A DNA stretch of 64,000 nucleotides, taken from positions 79,608,001-79,672,000 of the forward strand of contig OZ231127.1 of the NCBI GenBank assembly GCA_965153355.1, read 5' to 3'. The DNA is from Flaccisagitta enflata (taxonomy: Eukaryota > Chaetognatha > Sagittoidea > Aphragmophora). Position 1 is the first letter of the stretch; each line of letters opens with the position of its first letter. Position numbers and translations under genes: made by a program. Below, piece by piece: positions 46,417 to 59,424 of the stretch. Under the pieces are notes generated by a model. The model saw nothing but the letters and a program-made list of their open reading frames with translations, had not been told where the DNA came from and made no database searches.

Positions 46417-46535
46417 CGTTGATGTTGTTGTTGTTGTCGTTGATGTTGTTGTTGTTGTCGTTGATGTTGTTGTTGTTATTGTTGTTATAGTTGTTGTTGT
46501 TGTTGTTGTTATTGACGTTGTTGTTGTTGGTGTTG
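46223..46535 (+). repeat. Degenerate (GTT)n array
   Basis: GTT with GTC and GAT variants, including three TTGATG-containing 21-base subunits near 46420-46475. Confidence 0.93.
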
Positions 46536-46849
46536 TCTTTCCAGATTAAGTCAGGGCCGGAGCCAAAAAGTTATCTAAAATCTTGCCACATCAGCTCATC
46601 TTGACCAGGTTCTTGAACGTGAAAGCTGAATATGTTTCCTTTCGGTAATTATTTAGTAAAGCTAATGATCTTAGAGAAGAAAAAAAACTGATACGACTTC
46701 ACACCTCCTGACATGGTATTTAATGATGAAAAATAATGTGTTTGGCTGAAATAAGTCATTTTGGCCTGTAATTTTGGCTATTCTAGCTGGAAAAAAATTT
46801 TGCACAATGGAAATATACCCAGAGGTAAGTTTTAGAGAAAAAAATCTGT

Positions 46850-48098
46850 TCATCCGTCGGTTCATTTGTCCCCCCCCAGACTCTCTCAGGCCTGGATTCT
46901 GCCCTCTCAGGCCTGAAGTACTTCCTTCCAGAAATCTGCCCTCTTAAGCCTGGATTCTACCCTCTCAAACCTGGAATATGCTCTCTTAGGCCCAAAATAT
47001 GCCCTCTGAGGCCTAAAATCTGCCTTTTGGGCAGCAGCCCCGAAGGGGACGAAGTCCTGTAGAACACAGGGGGACTTTCGTTCGTTCGTTCGTTCGTTCG
47101 TTCATTCGTTCGTTTGTTCGTTCGTTCGTTCGTTCGTCCGCCCCTCATCAGGCCCCTCAGGCCTCAAATCTGGCCTCTCGGGCCTCTAACCCAGCCTCTC
47201 AGGCCTCAAATCTGGCCTCTCGGGCCTCTTACCCAGCCTCTCAGGCCTCAAATCCAGCATCTCAATCCTCAAATCTGGCCTCTCAGGCCTCAAATTCAAC
47301 CTCTCAGACCCCAAAGCTGACCTCTCAGGCCTCAAATCTGGTCTCTAAGGCCTCAAATCCAACATCTCAGTCCTCCAACCTGTCCTCTCAGGCCTCAAAT
47401 TAGGCTTCTCAGGCCTCAAATCAACCATCTAAGCCTCAATTTATTGCTCTCAGGCTTCAAGTCAATCCTCTGGCCTTTCAAGCCTTAATCCAGCGCTCTC
47501 AAGCCTCAAGTCAGCCTTCTTAGACCTCAGTTTAGGCTCTTGAAGGCCTTCAGTCAGCCCTCTATAGCATATCATCCACTTCTTCAGGCAGGACAAACGA
47601 AAGTCCCCCTGTGTTCTACAGGACTTCGTCCCCTTCGGGGCCGCTGCCCTGCTTCCCCTCAATCCAATTCACAATCACTCAAAGCAGGGCAACGGGTATC
47701 GCTGACCACATATTGCCCTTGGGCGGCCTGTTCAGGCCTTGAATCAGCCTTCTCACACCTGGAATCTACTCTCTCAGGCTTTGAATCTGCCCTCTCAGGC
47801 CTGAAATCTTCCCTCTCAGGCCCTGAAATCCGTTCTCTCAGGCCATAATTCCGCCCATCCAGATTCAAGGCCTGAGTGGGCAAAGTTCAGGCCTGAGAAA
47901 TCATATCTCAGGCCTGAGAGGGCAGATTATAGGCCTGAATGGGCCTGGGAGGCCAACAGATAGACAAATGGACGGACAAAAGAAAGTCCCCTTGTGTTTT
48001 ACAGGACTCAGTCCCCTTCAGGGCCGCTGCCCTGCTTCCTCTCACTCCAATTCACAATCATGCAAAGCAGGGCAACGGTTATCACTGACCTGTTAAAT
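46850..48098 (+). mobile_element. Outer GGGCAGC-family HINE, interrupted
   Basis: AGGCCT-type minisatellite at 46880-47024, continuing at 47733-47950, then the right arm (GTCCCCTTCAGGGCCGCTGCC) and a tail ending CTGACCTGTT. A complete relative (47029-47732) sits in its repeat core. The left end is unclear. Confidence 0.65.
47029..47732 (+). mobile_element. Complete GGGCAGC-family HINE
   Basis: GGGCAGCAGCCCCGAAGGGG after TTTT. The first ~45 bases return as an almost exact inverse at about 47601-47650. The core has (TTCG)n and then an AGGCCTCAAATCTGGCCTCTC-like minisatellite. The tail has GGGTATCGCTGACCACATA and ends GGGCGGCCTGTT. Confidence 0.88.
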
Positions 48099-48649
48099 CC
48101 TTTTACTCTTTGAAATGGATCATAGACCCGAAAAATGCCTCAAATCTGGCCAAATTAGGTCAATTTGAACAGATTTTCTTCTTAATTTGGCCCAGAATGT
48201 GTCCATAGGAAGAAAAAATACCCGTTGACATCATAATCAGTGAAAAAAATCCACTCATTTATGAAAAAAGCTGCGAATCCTACATCAGAGTCAAAATGAC
48301 GTGAAAAATGGCCACATTAGGCCATTTTGGCCTAATGTAGGTCAATTTGACCAGATTTTCTTCTTGACTTGGCCCAGGATGTGTCCGTAGTATGAAAAAT
48401 ACTCGTTGGCATCAGTTTCAGAGAGAAAAAAAATCCACTCATTTGTGGAAAAAGCAGCCAATCCTATGATAGAGTCAAAATGACCTGAGAAATGGCAATA
48501 TTAGGCCATTTTGGCCTAATTTCCCAGTAGAACATTTTGCTCTTGGTAAGGATGTGATGGGGAGGGTCCATACTACCACCCAGTATGGGCCGCTATGCCG
48601 AGGCATTTTTTCCGAGTAATTAACATTAGGCCATACAGTGTACAACCTA

Positions 48650-49412
48650 CACAGCCATCAATCTCGTTTGAAAAATTCTTTTAAGCTTTTTCTCTTAGAT
48701 GCATCAACTGAGTGAATTGAAATCATTTTTTCTTTAAAGAACATTGTTTGACGTTTTTTGTATCAAAATTTTATCAACTTGGGTCGAATAGTTTTCATTT
48801 TATGACAATTTGAAGTATGACCAGTTTCAGGAGTAAAATAAAGGAAAATTGTTGTTTGACAAGGCAGTTCCTCTTTAAATAGGTCTTATTTCTAAACGGC
48901 TTGAGCTACAGATGCCAGATTGGTCTCGAATGAAAGATAATTTAATGCAGTTTTAGCTATCAAAAAGAGAAAAACCGTTTTTTACCTTTTTGTTGTACTT
49001 CTTATTGAAAAACCCACAAGTCAAAGGAATTTAGACAAAAAAATCGATTTCAAGGACATGAAATTTACTCTTTATGCCAATTCATCTACCTACAAAAGAA
49101 ATTATGAAAAACTACATCAAATTATCTTTCATTTGAGACCAATCTGGCGTTTGTAGCTTAAACGGTTTAGAAATGAGAGGAATTTAAAGAAAGACACTAT
49201 TGTGAGCAATATATTAATTTCGCCTCAGCTGTTAATACCAAAATTACTTCAAATTGAGGTTGTAGACAAACTATTTAACCTAGACCAATGAAATTTTGAC
49301 ACAAAAAACGTCAAACATTGTACTTAAAGGGAAAATCAATTTAAAATCATGAAAAGGAAGCATTGAAGCACAATAGCTTAATACTTTTTTTCAGTTGAGA
49401 TTGATGACCCTG
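48650..49412. mobile_element. TA-flanked fold-back element
   Basis: Ends CACAGCCATCAATCTC and the inverse of CAGGGTCATCAATCTC, with TA outside each. Inner arms share TTTGACGTTTTTTGT and GCCAGATTGGTCTC inverted. It abuts the start of duplication copy 2. Confidence 0.72.
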
Positions 49413-49710
49413 TAGTACTGCCAGTTGCGAGATTTTTTTCCGCCTTCCATATCAGCTTAGAAAAGAGAAAATCTTCCGAGCTTCAGGAATACAACTTAGG
49501 AAGAGCGCTGCTTAAACATGAGCTCATCTACAGTACGGTGGGAGCAATAAAGGCAGTACAAAGAGGACCTTCTGTATTCTTACTGTTTGAAGGAAAAACT
49601 TAAAGCTTTAGTTTTTCTAAAAGCTGATAGTCCAAGGTATTGAGTGAACATAAAATTCCACACTAAGTGATTAAAAAAAAACTGACCATTGATTACTATG
49701 TATTGCAAAT

Positions 49711-49812
49711 GGCGCGATAGCTGTATTGGTAGGGTGCTGAACTTGATAGAAGTAACTCTTCTTTCCAGGGTTATAGGTTCATGTCCAGAAAGGTGTTGCA
49801 CTTGTTTTTTTT
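49711..49812 (+). other. tRNA-like pol III promoter module, copy 2
   Basis: Duplicate of 835-932, with TAGCTGTATTGG as A box and the mutated B box GGTTCATGTCC. Confidence 0.4.
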
Positions 49813-49880
49813 TTGGTCAACAGTTACAGCTAGAAGTATGAAACTTTATTCACTCAAAGTTCTTGCCCATCAGCTTTCAG

Positions 49881-50099
49881 AACAAGTGACGCGGGGTCAC
49901 AATATCGTTGTGGACGGGTGGGCAGGGGCATCCAACCTCCATCCACACCCCAACCCACCCCCAACACTCAAACATACAAACAAAGTATCGAAAACGCTCG
50001 TTTTCCCACTGTTCAACTCGATCACCATGACGGACGGACCCACGGACGGACGGACAGATGGACGGACAAAGCCTCTTATAGAGTTGCGTGTCCGCAACT
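49881..50099 (-). mobile_element. HINE-like element, copy-2 specific
   Basis: AACAAGTGACGCGGGGTCAC to GTGTCCGCAACT, followed by AAAAACC. The empty site is at 1005/1006 in copy 1 (CAG then AAAAACC), which fixes a 219-base insertion. Confidence 0.93.
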
Positions 50100-51323
50100 A
50101 AAAACCATAGTTCAAGCAACTTCATTAAAATAGTGCAACAGGAAATGACCCTCCATCTGAGGTCCATCGCTCTCATCGTACTGTAATAACCCAAATTGTC
50201 ACATTGAAATTGGATTCACGTCTTTGAAGTGGGACTGGTTGCTTTGACGGGTTTAAACTAAGAATGATTCAATAAAGAGTAGCACTCTTCTAAAGTTGAT
50301 ACTTGTTATACATAGGTTCTGTCGTTTTCTTATATGGCTTCAATATTTTTTCTTCAGTCGATTCATGATTATAATATAAAGCGGTTATGACAACTTCTAA
50401 AAAGTGAGAGAAAAAAATCTCTGACCGCAATTTCAAGTCATTGATCGTTATTTGTTGTTGAATGAATCGGCAAATCTTGCTTGCCTTTTTTTATTAATCT
50501 TGTTTGCCCTTTTTTTTAATTGATTACTTCAAAATCAGATAATGCAATACTCAGAAACATAAGAACTTCAAAATAAAGTGAGTGTGTAAAAAAAAAGTCA
50601 AATTGATGACCATGTAGTTAAATCAATTGCCATGGCACCGATTTTTAAAATTTTTATGGATGGCACTTACCATTTTTACAGATGGCACTTACTGTCCTAA
50701 TTCATGGCACTCATCAAAAAATCAGCCTACATAGAAGTTCAAATGTCCTTAGAGGGGAGAATGGCACCAGGGGTATAACATTTGGTGGTTTGGTAGTTAT
50801 GCCTTATGGGTATACTGAGTATTGTGCACTAATCGGTTGAGTTTTCAGAGAAGCATCATTGTGCTAAAACGGCCTTGTAGAAATTTGCCGTTCATTCAAC
50901 CAAATAACTTGAGGGTATCAAACATACGATTTCATGAACTGTGGAGGTTGTAAGGTTTATGGAATAAATGGGATAAAGAGAAATGCCCAATAGAGCATCA
51001 GTTTTGATCTGTTGGACAGAGTCGGTGATGCAAAAATCGTTACAGACGTAAGAATGGTTGAACGCGATGAACTTTCCGAGCGTTGTATACAGGGCAAAAT
51101 TTCGCATCGACAGAGACTTTGAAAAGATTGTTTAGGGCACACAAAAAAGCGACTTTCCACGCGGATAAGACAACCTCCATAAGTGTATGAAACCGCAGTG
51201 ATCTGTTTAGTTATAGAACTTCCTGTACGACTTTGAGATAGAGAATTAGAGATGGAGAGAGGGAGAGGGAGAGAGATCTACTACGAAATGATTACATATC
51301 CAAAATGGAACGATTTGACTTAC

Positions 51324-51422
51324 ATATTGAGAAATATTGAATTTATGTCCTCATGGGTGCAAATAGGCTTACATTTGGCCGAAACCTTGTCCCCTTGTTC
51401 TGAAAGGCTTTTACGGGATATA
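51324..51422 (-). CDS. RasGRF: Candidate alternative DH-domain exon of RasGRF
   Basis: Identical to 2217-2315. Here it lies between DH exon 1 (52929-53084) and DH exon 2 (44333-44390), the right place for a mutually exclusive alternative. Using it in place of exon 1 would join AG|T (Ser) to ISRKSLSEQGDKVSAK and keep frame into exon 2. Confidence 0.55.
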
Positions 51423-52724
51423 CTGTGGATGTGACGGTAATTGTTTTCATTCGGCGGAGGGATTTGACACAGATTGGGGGTAAAGGGGGGAAAAGATAGT
51501 CAAGGGGGTTGTTGAATGAATCGTTGATTGGGATTGGAACAGATGTCGTAATGAGTTCAGTTGAGGGGGACAAGGAAATCATAATAACATGGGAAGGGGA
51601 AGAGGGGTCAAGAGTGGGTGTGGAGTACAAGGAAAGTCCCAATAGAGATGTAGGGGTGGGGGAAAGGGGGGTTGGAGGAAAAGGGATTATCCAAAAGAAA
51701 GAGGAGGGTTATGATATTCATGGATAAGATAATGTAGATGATTTTTTTTTCAACGATATCAATGATATCAGATACATGATTGCAATTTCATAATCGTATA
51801 ACAAACAAAATGGAATTTTTTGTTTTGTTGTTGTTGTTAATCGTAAACAGTATGTTCATATAACGTCACCAGTGTTCAATGATTAAAATCGAGAAAAGAT
51901 GGAGAAGAAAAAATGAAAGGGTGGAATGAAAAAAAAAAAAGATGAATTTTAGAGTAAGGATTATAATGATACAATAAAAACAAGAACACAAAAATGGGAC
52001 CATAAAAAGAGTAAAATGGCGTAAACACTCTCAAAACATTGTGAAACTGTCGCCGACATAAAACAGTTTTGTATGAGGCGATTTCTACAACAAGGTGGAC
52101 AGGCTGAGATCCAAAGTTATGATAATGAAAATGATTTAACATATTTACTTTTTTTCTCCTTTTTCTTATTCACGCATCTTATCACCGTGATTAAGAGGTC
52201 ATTGATAAAAACATAGCTATTTCCTTTAGATCTCCCTAGGAAACAAGCTACCTTTTTCTATAATGAATTGTTAACTTTAATTTGTAATATCTTAAGCGGG
52301 AATTGACTTCAATTTTCTAAATTTGGCATACAATCCTGTGTATATTTGTACAAAAAGAAAAACAAATGAGTTATGTTATTCCTACTAGTCAATATAAAAA
52401 GTAAGATGTTCAAATTTGAACCTGCCCACTATATTGTGAAAATCACCTTTGAAAAAAAAAGATTGTAAAAGAATGACAAAAAACATTTGGAATGAGAGTA
52501 ATTTAAGGGAGGAAAAAACGCCGCCTTGAAAAAGAGCGGAACATGATGAGCCACATATAAATTCAAAGACAATGAAAAATGGAGAAAAACATGGAAATTC
52601 CAACGCGGAGGAGGTTTTTCTTTCAAGCGCTGTTTCCGAGGCGCAACAACACCATTCATTTTTTTGTTTCGCTTTTGTTTTTGGTCCGCTTGTCGGAATA
52701 TCGTTAGATTTTTCGATATTAGTG

Positions 52725-52774
<50 letters not shown>

Positions 52775-52785
52775 AAACAACAACT

Positions 52786-52876
<91 letters not shown>
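52725..52876 (+). repeat. (CAA)n microsatellite
   Basis: About 49 CAA units, longer than the equivalent in copy 1. Confidence 0.97.
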
Positions 52877-52878
<2 letters not shown>

Positions 52879-52928
52879 GCTGAAGAAAACATGAGAGAGA
52901 AAAGTGAAATAAGATGATGTGTACTTAC

Positions 52929-53084
52929 ATGTTGAGGAATATAGAGTTGGCATCCTCGTGAGACAGGACAGGTTTTCTGGCAGAGGCTGCCATTTTTAAA
53001 GGCCGCATGAAGCAAGAAATGAGGACAGAGAGCTGCTGAACGTACTCCTGCTCGCACGCTACCATGTTGAAAACGATGTTATTT
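52929..53084 (-). CDS. RasGRF: RasGRF DH-domain exon 1
   Basis: A 156-base exon, acceptor ACATTTCCAG, donor GTAAGT. It encodes [20 protein letters not shown], then [14 protein letters not shown] and [11 protein letters not shown], the beginning of the DH domain (CR1 helix with the conserved E-x-EYV). It joins the IQ exon through an Arg codon and exon 44333-44390 through AT|A (Ile). Confidence 0.96.
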
Positions 53085-53319
53085 CTGGAAATGTTATGAC
53101 AAAAGTAAATGAAAATTGATTGAACTAGATTACATTTGTTACTTCTTAACAGTTGGTTCTGATAAGTAGAAGTGGTCATCTCGACATTATTTCTTCATCT
53201 AATTCCACTGTTATCTCTGTTTCTTTCTTTGTTCCTCTTTTATGTTATTGGTCTTTTTTTCCTTTGTTTGTACCTTGTGTATTTGTAAGTTTGTATGCTT
53301 GTATGTTTGTATGTTTGAA

Positions 53320-53626
53320 CAGTTACACCCCGCTATGCCGGACCCAAGAGTAACAGACATCTGCCTATAATGGATGTGAAATCGTGTTTTATTCTTTTTA
53401 GTTGCGGACACGCAACTCTATAAGAGTCCGTCAGTCCGTCGGTCCGTCGGTATGGTGATCGAGTTGGAAAGTGTGAAAACGCGCATTTCCGCTCCTGCCC
53501 ACCCGTCCGCAACTGGTATTGGGCGTGTATCCGGCCTTGTCGATTCATATGTTGCTAATAATGGAAATCCACCTATGACAACAAATGCGTTGGTCCCCTG
53601 ACATCCATTATTGCTGGGTTCAACTG
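53320..53626. mobile_element. Tc1/mariner-like MITE with nested HINE (53400-53540)
   Basis: Ortholog of 4254-4561. The nested HINE has the consensus hairpin TTGCGGACACGCAA and ends CCGGCCTTGT. Confidence 0.78.
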
Positions 53627-53639
53627 TATGTTTTTATGT

Positions 53640-54370
<731 letters not shown>

Positions 54371-54468
54371 CTTTTCCTCATCATTTCTGCGTGCGGAGAT
54401 CTGATGTATTCTTCGACAATTTGCTTCCATCTGCGCCGACAAAGCCAACCTCGGAAGAACGACTGCAC
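54371..54468 (-). CDS. RasGRF: RasGRF IQ-motif exon
   Basis: A 98-base exon, acceptor TGACATTTCAG, donor GTAAGA. It encodes [20 protein letters not shown] then [12 protein letters not shown]. The hydrophobic/Arg pattern is an IQ motif expected to bind calmodulin. Identical to copy 1 except for the donor, which is stronger here. Confidence 0.95.
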
Positions 54469-54911
54469 CTGAAATGTCATCACAAATTATATCATATTAT
54501 CAATTGTCAAAAAACGTGATTTCGTTACTTGGCAAAAGGGGAAACTAATATGTAGGATTTATCTGGTATAACCCCAAAAAATCAACTGCACCTAAATCGA
54601 GTTCACGGGAGAGAATTGGCAAGATTTCATTACGGTACTTAGCAGAAGATGCAAACAAACTTTAGGATACAACTTCGGAAGGACTGAATCGAGTTTCAGG
54701 GAGAAATGACGCAATCATATCACTTAGCAAAGGACGAACTAATCCAAAGGAAAATAAGCTAGGAAATTTGTGATGATTATATCTTCATGACATTATCAAC
54801 ATATGCTAACCCCCCCCCCTCTCTCCCATAGGGTTTTAATGGCGTTGGCGCGAATCTCTATTCCATAATCTATAATCCGGCATGTCAGTCCGTAGGTAAA
54901 ACTTCATTTTT

Positions 54912-55203
54912 AGATGCGTCCGTCAGGAACGCAACTTTATAAGAGGGTCCGTCCGTCGGTCCGTCCATCGGTCCGTCCGTCGGTCCGTCCGTTACGCCTG
55001 TGCAAAAACCGCGTTTCTCGGCTTTTTTCGGCCACGGTGAGATCCTACACTTAACCAAATGATCATTCAACATGATTTGAGAGCCTCCTTTACTACTCAG
55101 TCGTTCCGCCCATCCGTTCGTCCAACTGTCTCTCCATATATGTCACATGATCAATACACGCAATGACACAGTCCGGACGCATCGTTGCCCGGTTGGGCTT
55201 GTT
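54912..55203 (+). mobile_element. HINE-like element, GATGCG subfamily, copy-2 specific
   Basis: TTTTT, AGATGCGTCCGTCAGGAACG, CCGTCCGTCGGTC units, GGACGCATCGTTGCCCGG and GGGCTTGTT. Copy 1 has the empty site in the T-run at 5622-5629. Confidence 0.92.
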
Positions 55204-55339
55204 TTGGGCGTTTCGGGTCTTTGCGAGTAGTTTTTTTTTTTTTTTTTGCGTCACTGCCCCTGCTTTATGACCAAGGTGCCTCCTACATCACACTCCCTGC
55301 CACTCTGCACGTGATCTTAGGCTTTGAGTTGCTTCCGTT

Positions 55340-55875
55340 TTAAGGTCGTGTTTTTACTGACGACCAAAATCGCGTTTCTTACCGTGAGACGCATTTACAG
55401 TATGAACACATATTCAGGAATTTCTGTCCTATGAGGGAGTGAGCAAAGTGAGTGAGTGAGCATGAATGGAGCAAGCTAGAGAGCGAGTAAAACGAGCGTA
55501 GCGCTGCAGAGTGAGTGAGCGGAGTGAGCTGTGTGAGCGAACAAACATATTGAGCGACCGAGTGGCCCTTTAACAAGCCCGACCGGGCAACGATGCGTCC
55601 GGGCTGTGTCTCAGCGTGTATTGATCTTGTGACATATGTATGGAGTGACAAATGGACAAACAGATGGATGAGAAGACTCAAAACATGTTGGATGATCATT
55701 TGTTTCAGTGCAGGATCCCACCGTGGCCTAAAACAGCCGAGAAACGCGGTTTTTGCACAGGCGTTACGGACGGACCGACGAACGGATGGACGGACGGACA
55801 GACCCTCTTATAGAGATGCGTTCCTGACGGACGCATCTAAAAACGCAACTGTCTGTGACTAGAAACGCGCCCTAA
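55340..55875. mobile_element. GGGCGCGTTTC-family element split by a HINE
   Basis: Ortholog of 5762-6013. It ends GACTAGAAACGCGCCC. The HINE at 55572-55838 interrupts it. Confidence 0.6.
55572..55838 (-). mobile_element. HINE-like element, GATGCG subfamily, copy-2 specific
   Basis: AACAAGCCCGACCGGGCAACG to CGGACGCATCT before AAAAACGC. The empty site is at 5976/5977 in copy 1 (GTT then AAAAACGC). Confidence 0.92.
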
Positions 55876-56052
55876 GACCATAAAAATTGTGTATTCATGG
55901 AACAGTCTGGTCGTTCGCTCAACAATAGCGTGTGTGAGAAAAAGTGAAACTTTAACAATGAAATCAGAAACAAATGTGATAAATAAGTTAAAAAACTCGA
56001 AAACATATCAAAATACAAACAAATTAGTCAAATTCAAGTAGTTTTTACTAAC

Positions 56053-56139
56053 CTTCTTGATCTTTCGTATTTCTTCACTTTCTTCCTCGACGCCCAATGC
56101 TTTTTCTTCTCTCCTCTTCTCCTCTTTGAATTGTTTTAA
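56053..56139 (-). CDS. RasGRF: RasGRF coiled-coil exon
   Basis: An 87-base, phase 0-0 exon with acceptor CCTTTGCAG and donor GTTAGT. It encodes LKQFKEEKRREEKALGVEEE and then EEIRKIKK. Charged helix preceding the IQ motif, as in the family. Earlier exons (N-terminal PH) were not found up to 64000. Confidence 0.88.
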
Positions 56140-56970
56140 CTGCAAAGGAGGGGGGAGGAAATAAGGAAAAAGAAACCGCAAAATGAAACATAACGAAACA
56201 GAGCAACAAATGAAAAACCCAAAGAATCGACCGTTTTTGCGATCACTCTCAATGTATAACTCGGTTTGGGAAGGTAAAACGCAGCTGTACAAAGATTTTG
56301 AGAATGAAAGGAGCTGAGGGGAGCAGAGAGAGGTAATGAGACGGGGGGGGGGGGGGGCTGAGACTGAAGCAAAGAGGACTAAAGGAGGAAGGAGAAGGGA
56401 TGGGCATGAAGTTGAACAGAATACGGAATACGGAAATACTACTAAGCTCATGAATTCAGCATCAACCTGGGAAAGGTGCTGCGCCTGTATAAACTGAGCA
56501 ACTGACCTCAGATTGCTCACATTTGAAAAAGTTAAAACAACAATTTAAAGTAGGACTTATCTGGGGTCAGCAGCTTATTTCATTTACACGCAGGATATTT
56601 CCAAAGTTGCTTTTCAGGTGGTCGTATATTGAGTAGAGGCAAGATTGGCTGAGGGGGTTACATGGGGGTAAAGGCAGAGAATGGGCAAAGGAGGGGCAAT
56701 GCCAGAGGGGACAGTGAAGCCAGAGCGATAAATTGGTTCTTGTAGTGGCAGAAGAAATTGGGTGAAAAGAGTTAAAATCAAATATATTTGGTTGGAGGGA
56801 AAAGAGGATGATTGTATCAACTCGTCAATCAGCGCTTTTTCTTTCAGGTAGGCCGTTAGGGGGGGGGGCGGGGGCGAGGTGTTCCGTTTGGTGGAATTTT
56901 ACTGAAATTGTTTGGTGTCTATAAAGATGAATTCATTTTTAACATATTGATTGATAGCGTAAAACAAAAA

Positions 56971-57060
56971 AACAAGTGACGCGGGGTCACAATATCGTTG
57001 CGGACGGGTGGGCAGGGGCATCCATTCCCCAGTCTCACCCCAACCCCACCCCCATCCCAG
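56971..57060 (-). mobile_element. HINE-like fragment
   Basis: AACAAGTGACGCGGGGTCAC, TTGCGGACGGGTGGGCAGG, then it breaks off in a GA-rich run. The region 57061-57310 has GTCTGTCATTCTGTC-type short repeats and no supported gene. Confidence 0.75.
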
Positions 57061-57418
57061 AGAGAGAGAGATTTATTTTGAGTCTGTCCAACCTGTTTGG
57101 CAGTCGGCGTCTGTCTCTGTCGGTCACTGTCTGTCATTCTGTCCATCTCATTTGTTTGGCAGTCATGACTAGAGGCTTCTATCTCTGTCTGTCACTGTCT
57201 GTCATTCTGTCTGTCTTATTTGTTTGGCAGTCGTGATTGGAGGCTTCTATCGCTGTCTTTCTCTGTCTGTCATTCTGTCTATCTAACTTGTTCGAGAGTT
57301 GTGACTGTAGGTTTCGCGATGAAAGGTCAGCATAATCTTTTCTTTTGGTTGTTACGCAATTTTAAATGTCTCAAGTCGAAATCGAGCTTATCTAGTTGGT
57401 CTAAAGTCAACGATTTAT

Positions 57419-57528
<110 letters not shown>

Positions 57529-58337
57529 CACTTTCAATCTGTTTTAAATGCGCCATTAGAGCCATGTGTCCATATACTTTCATCATTAAACCTTCCTTAT
57601 GCGAGAATGAGAAGAGTGAAAGCTGTCTCAAATGATAACTGTTGAATATCATAATTGATGACTCTCTGTCAGTGTATCTAAAAACCAAAAAGCCATCCAT
57701 CTGGGGACTCGCGGTTAGAGCCTCATATACAAACGTTGCAGTTTCGATCTTTGACTCTCTAAATCTCTAAAATAGGCTGTGTCCGTTGGTCGGTCGGTTG
57801 ATCGGTCGGTTGTTACCTCACTCATAAAAAATCATAGAATCTTGAATTATTTAGTAGAAAAGTAGTACCAACCCAGTAAAAGTAGCATACATTGAATGAT
57901 TCGGTCATTAGATAATTTACTCATTCATAAGTGATATTCATTCATAAAAAAACATTTATTCAAAAAGGACGCATCGTTGGCCTAATTGGCCTTGCTTCAT
58001 TCATCCATCGGTTGGTCCGCTGGTCAGACGTTTCGCACATGTCGCACCGTCCTCCAGGCGCACGTGCACGAAAACGTTTTGGACTTAACTGATACAAATG
58101 ATTGACGGGATCTCATTCACTCACTCATTAATTCACTCATTTAATCACTCGTTAATTCACTCGTTAATTTACTCATCCAACCACTCATCAATTCACTCAT
58201 CCAATCACTCATTTAATCATTCAGTCACGCGGCTTGAAAAACACGATGTGAATTGTGAAAGATCATGAATCAGGTCTACTCGAGGGTTTCTTAAAATGCG
58301 TCATCGCATCTCCAAAAGAGAGTTTGTTTGTGGTTAG

Positions 58338-58384
<47 letters not shown>

Positions 58385-58408
58385 ATTGTTATTGTTATTG
58401 TTATTGTT

Positions 58409-58465
<57 letters not shown>

Positions 58466-58467
58466 GG

Positions 58468-58511
<44 letters not shown>

Positions 58512-58530
58512 GCTGTTGCTGTTGTTGTTG
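58338..58530 (+). repeat. (GTT)n with (ATT) interruptions
   Basis: GTT and TTATTG units. Leu, Val, Cys and Asn frames are artefacts. Confidence 0.97.
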
Positions 58531-58670
58531 TTAACCGGGGGAGGCTACCCGGGCTCGATGAGTTTGTTTGTCCGCCGCTTTTTCGGTTCGTCCTTCGTTC
58601 GGTCAGTCCGGCCGTCAAACCGAGCTTTTTTTAAATGATAATCAAAGGTTTCGTTCTCTTGCTTTTGGTA

Positions 58671-59263
58671 ACAGTGGCAAAAAAAAAAAATCGGACGCTG
58701 TTTTTTGATCAAGGATTTCTCAGTAACTAAAAAAGCTAAACCCTTAAGATCCATGACGGTTTCAAAGAGCTTCGAAAAATCTTTCATTTGAGCTCTCACA
58801 GAACATTGTAGCTTCAAAACTTTAGAAGTTATGATGCTTTAAAGATAACTACTCAAAAATCTCGAATCTGGTGTCAATCTTTTGAGAGTAACTATCTTTG
58901 AATTGATATAGCTTGAAAACGAATAAGAATCATGATTTCTGCTTGATTCCATCTTGTAGGGAATTCAAAATACTTCAATTTTACCTAAAAATTTGTTCCA
59001 TTTATTTGATTTCTTCATCCTACAGAATATGTAAAACAAAAAGTGTCTTATTTCTAAACCCAGGAATTTGCTTTTAAGAAAATGGGTGTTGAATTTCAAT
59101 CTTACGTCATTTTAAAACGACTTGAGCTAGAAGTTTCTGCTTGGTCTAGATTTGTAGAATTTTTGAAGCTCTTTAAAATGCTCATGGATTTAAAGTGAAA
59201 AATATGTGTAGTATTCAGTCAATCATGAAAAACTAAGCGTCCGGTTTTTTTTTTGGCCACTGT
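58671..59263. mobile_element. TA-flanked MITE, ACAGTGGC ends
   Basis: Ends ACAGTGGCAAAAAAAAAAAA (then CGGACGC) and the inverse of ACAGTGGCCAAAAAAAAACC, with TA outside. Arms show weaker inverted similarity inside. Confidence 0.78.
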
Positions 59264-59424
59264 TATAGATACCAGTAATGGCGGCTGTCGCCGTGAGGAA
59301 AAAAGTCGTAAACACTGATCACTTTTTTCCATGCTTCTGTCTTCAGTCACTGAAATTTTTTTTATTTGTTAGACTAAATCAAAAGCAATAGTGTATATTG
59401 ATTGCACTGAAAATAAGAGAAAAA

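Larger units (their letters stand above)
45268..48640. mobile_element. CACTG-ended 3.4-kb element with 4-bp TSD (TACA)
   Basis: TACA flanks it at 45264-45267 and 48641-48644. Both ends read CACTGTATGGCCTAATGTTA inward, and the first 150 bases of each arm are over 90 percent alike, with weaker homology to about 330. The right arm carries an extra internal duplication of about 175 bases. No transposase frame. The interior holds a (GTT)n array and GGGCAGC-family HINEs. Confidence 0.82.
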
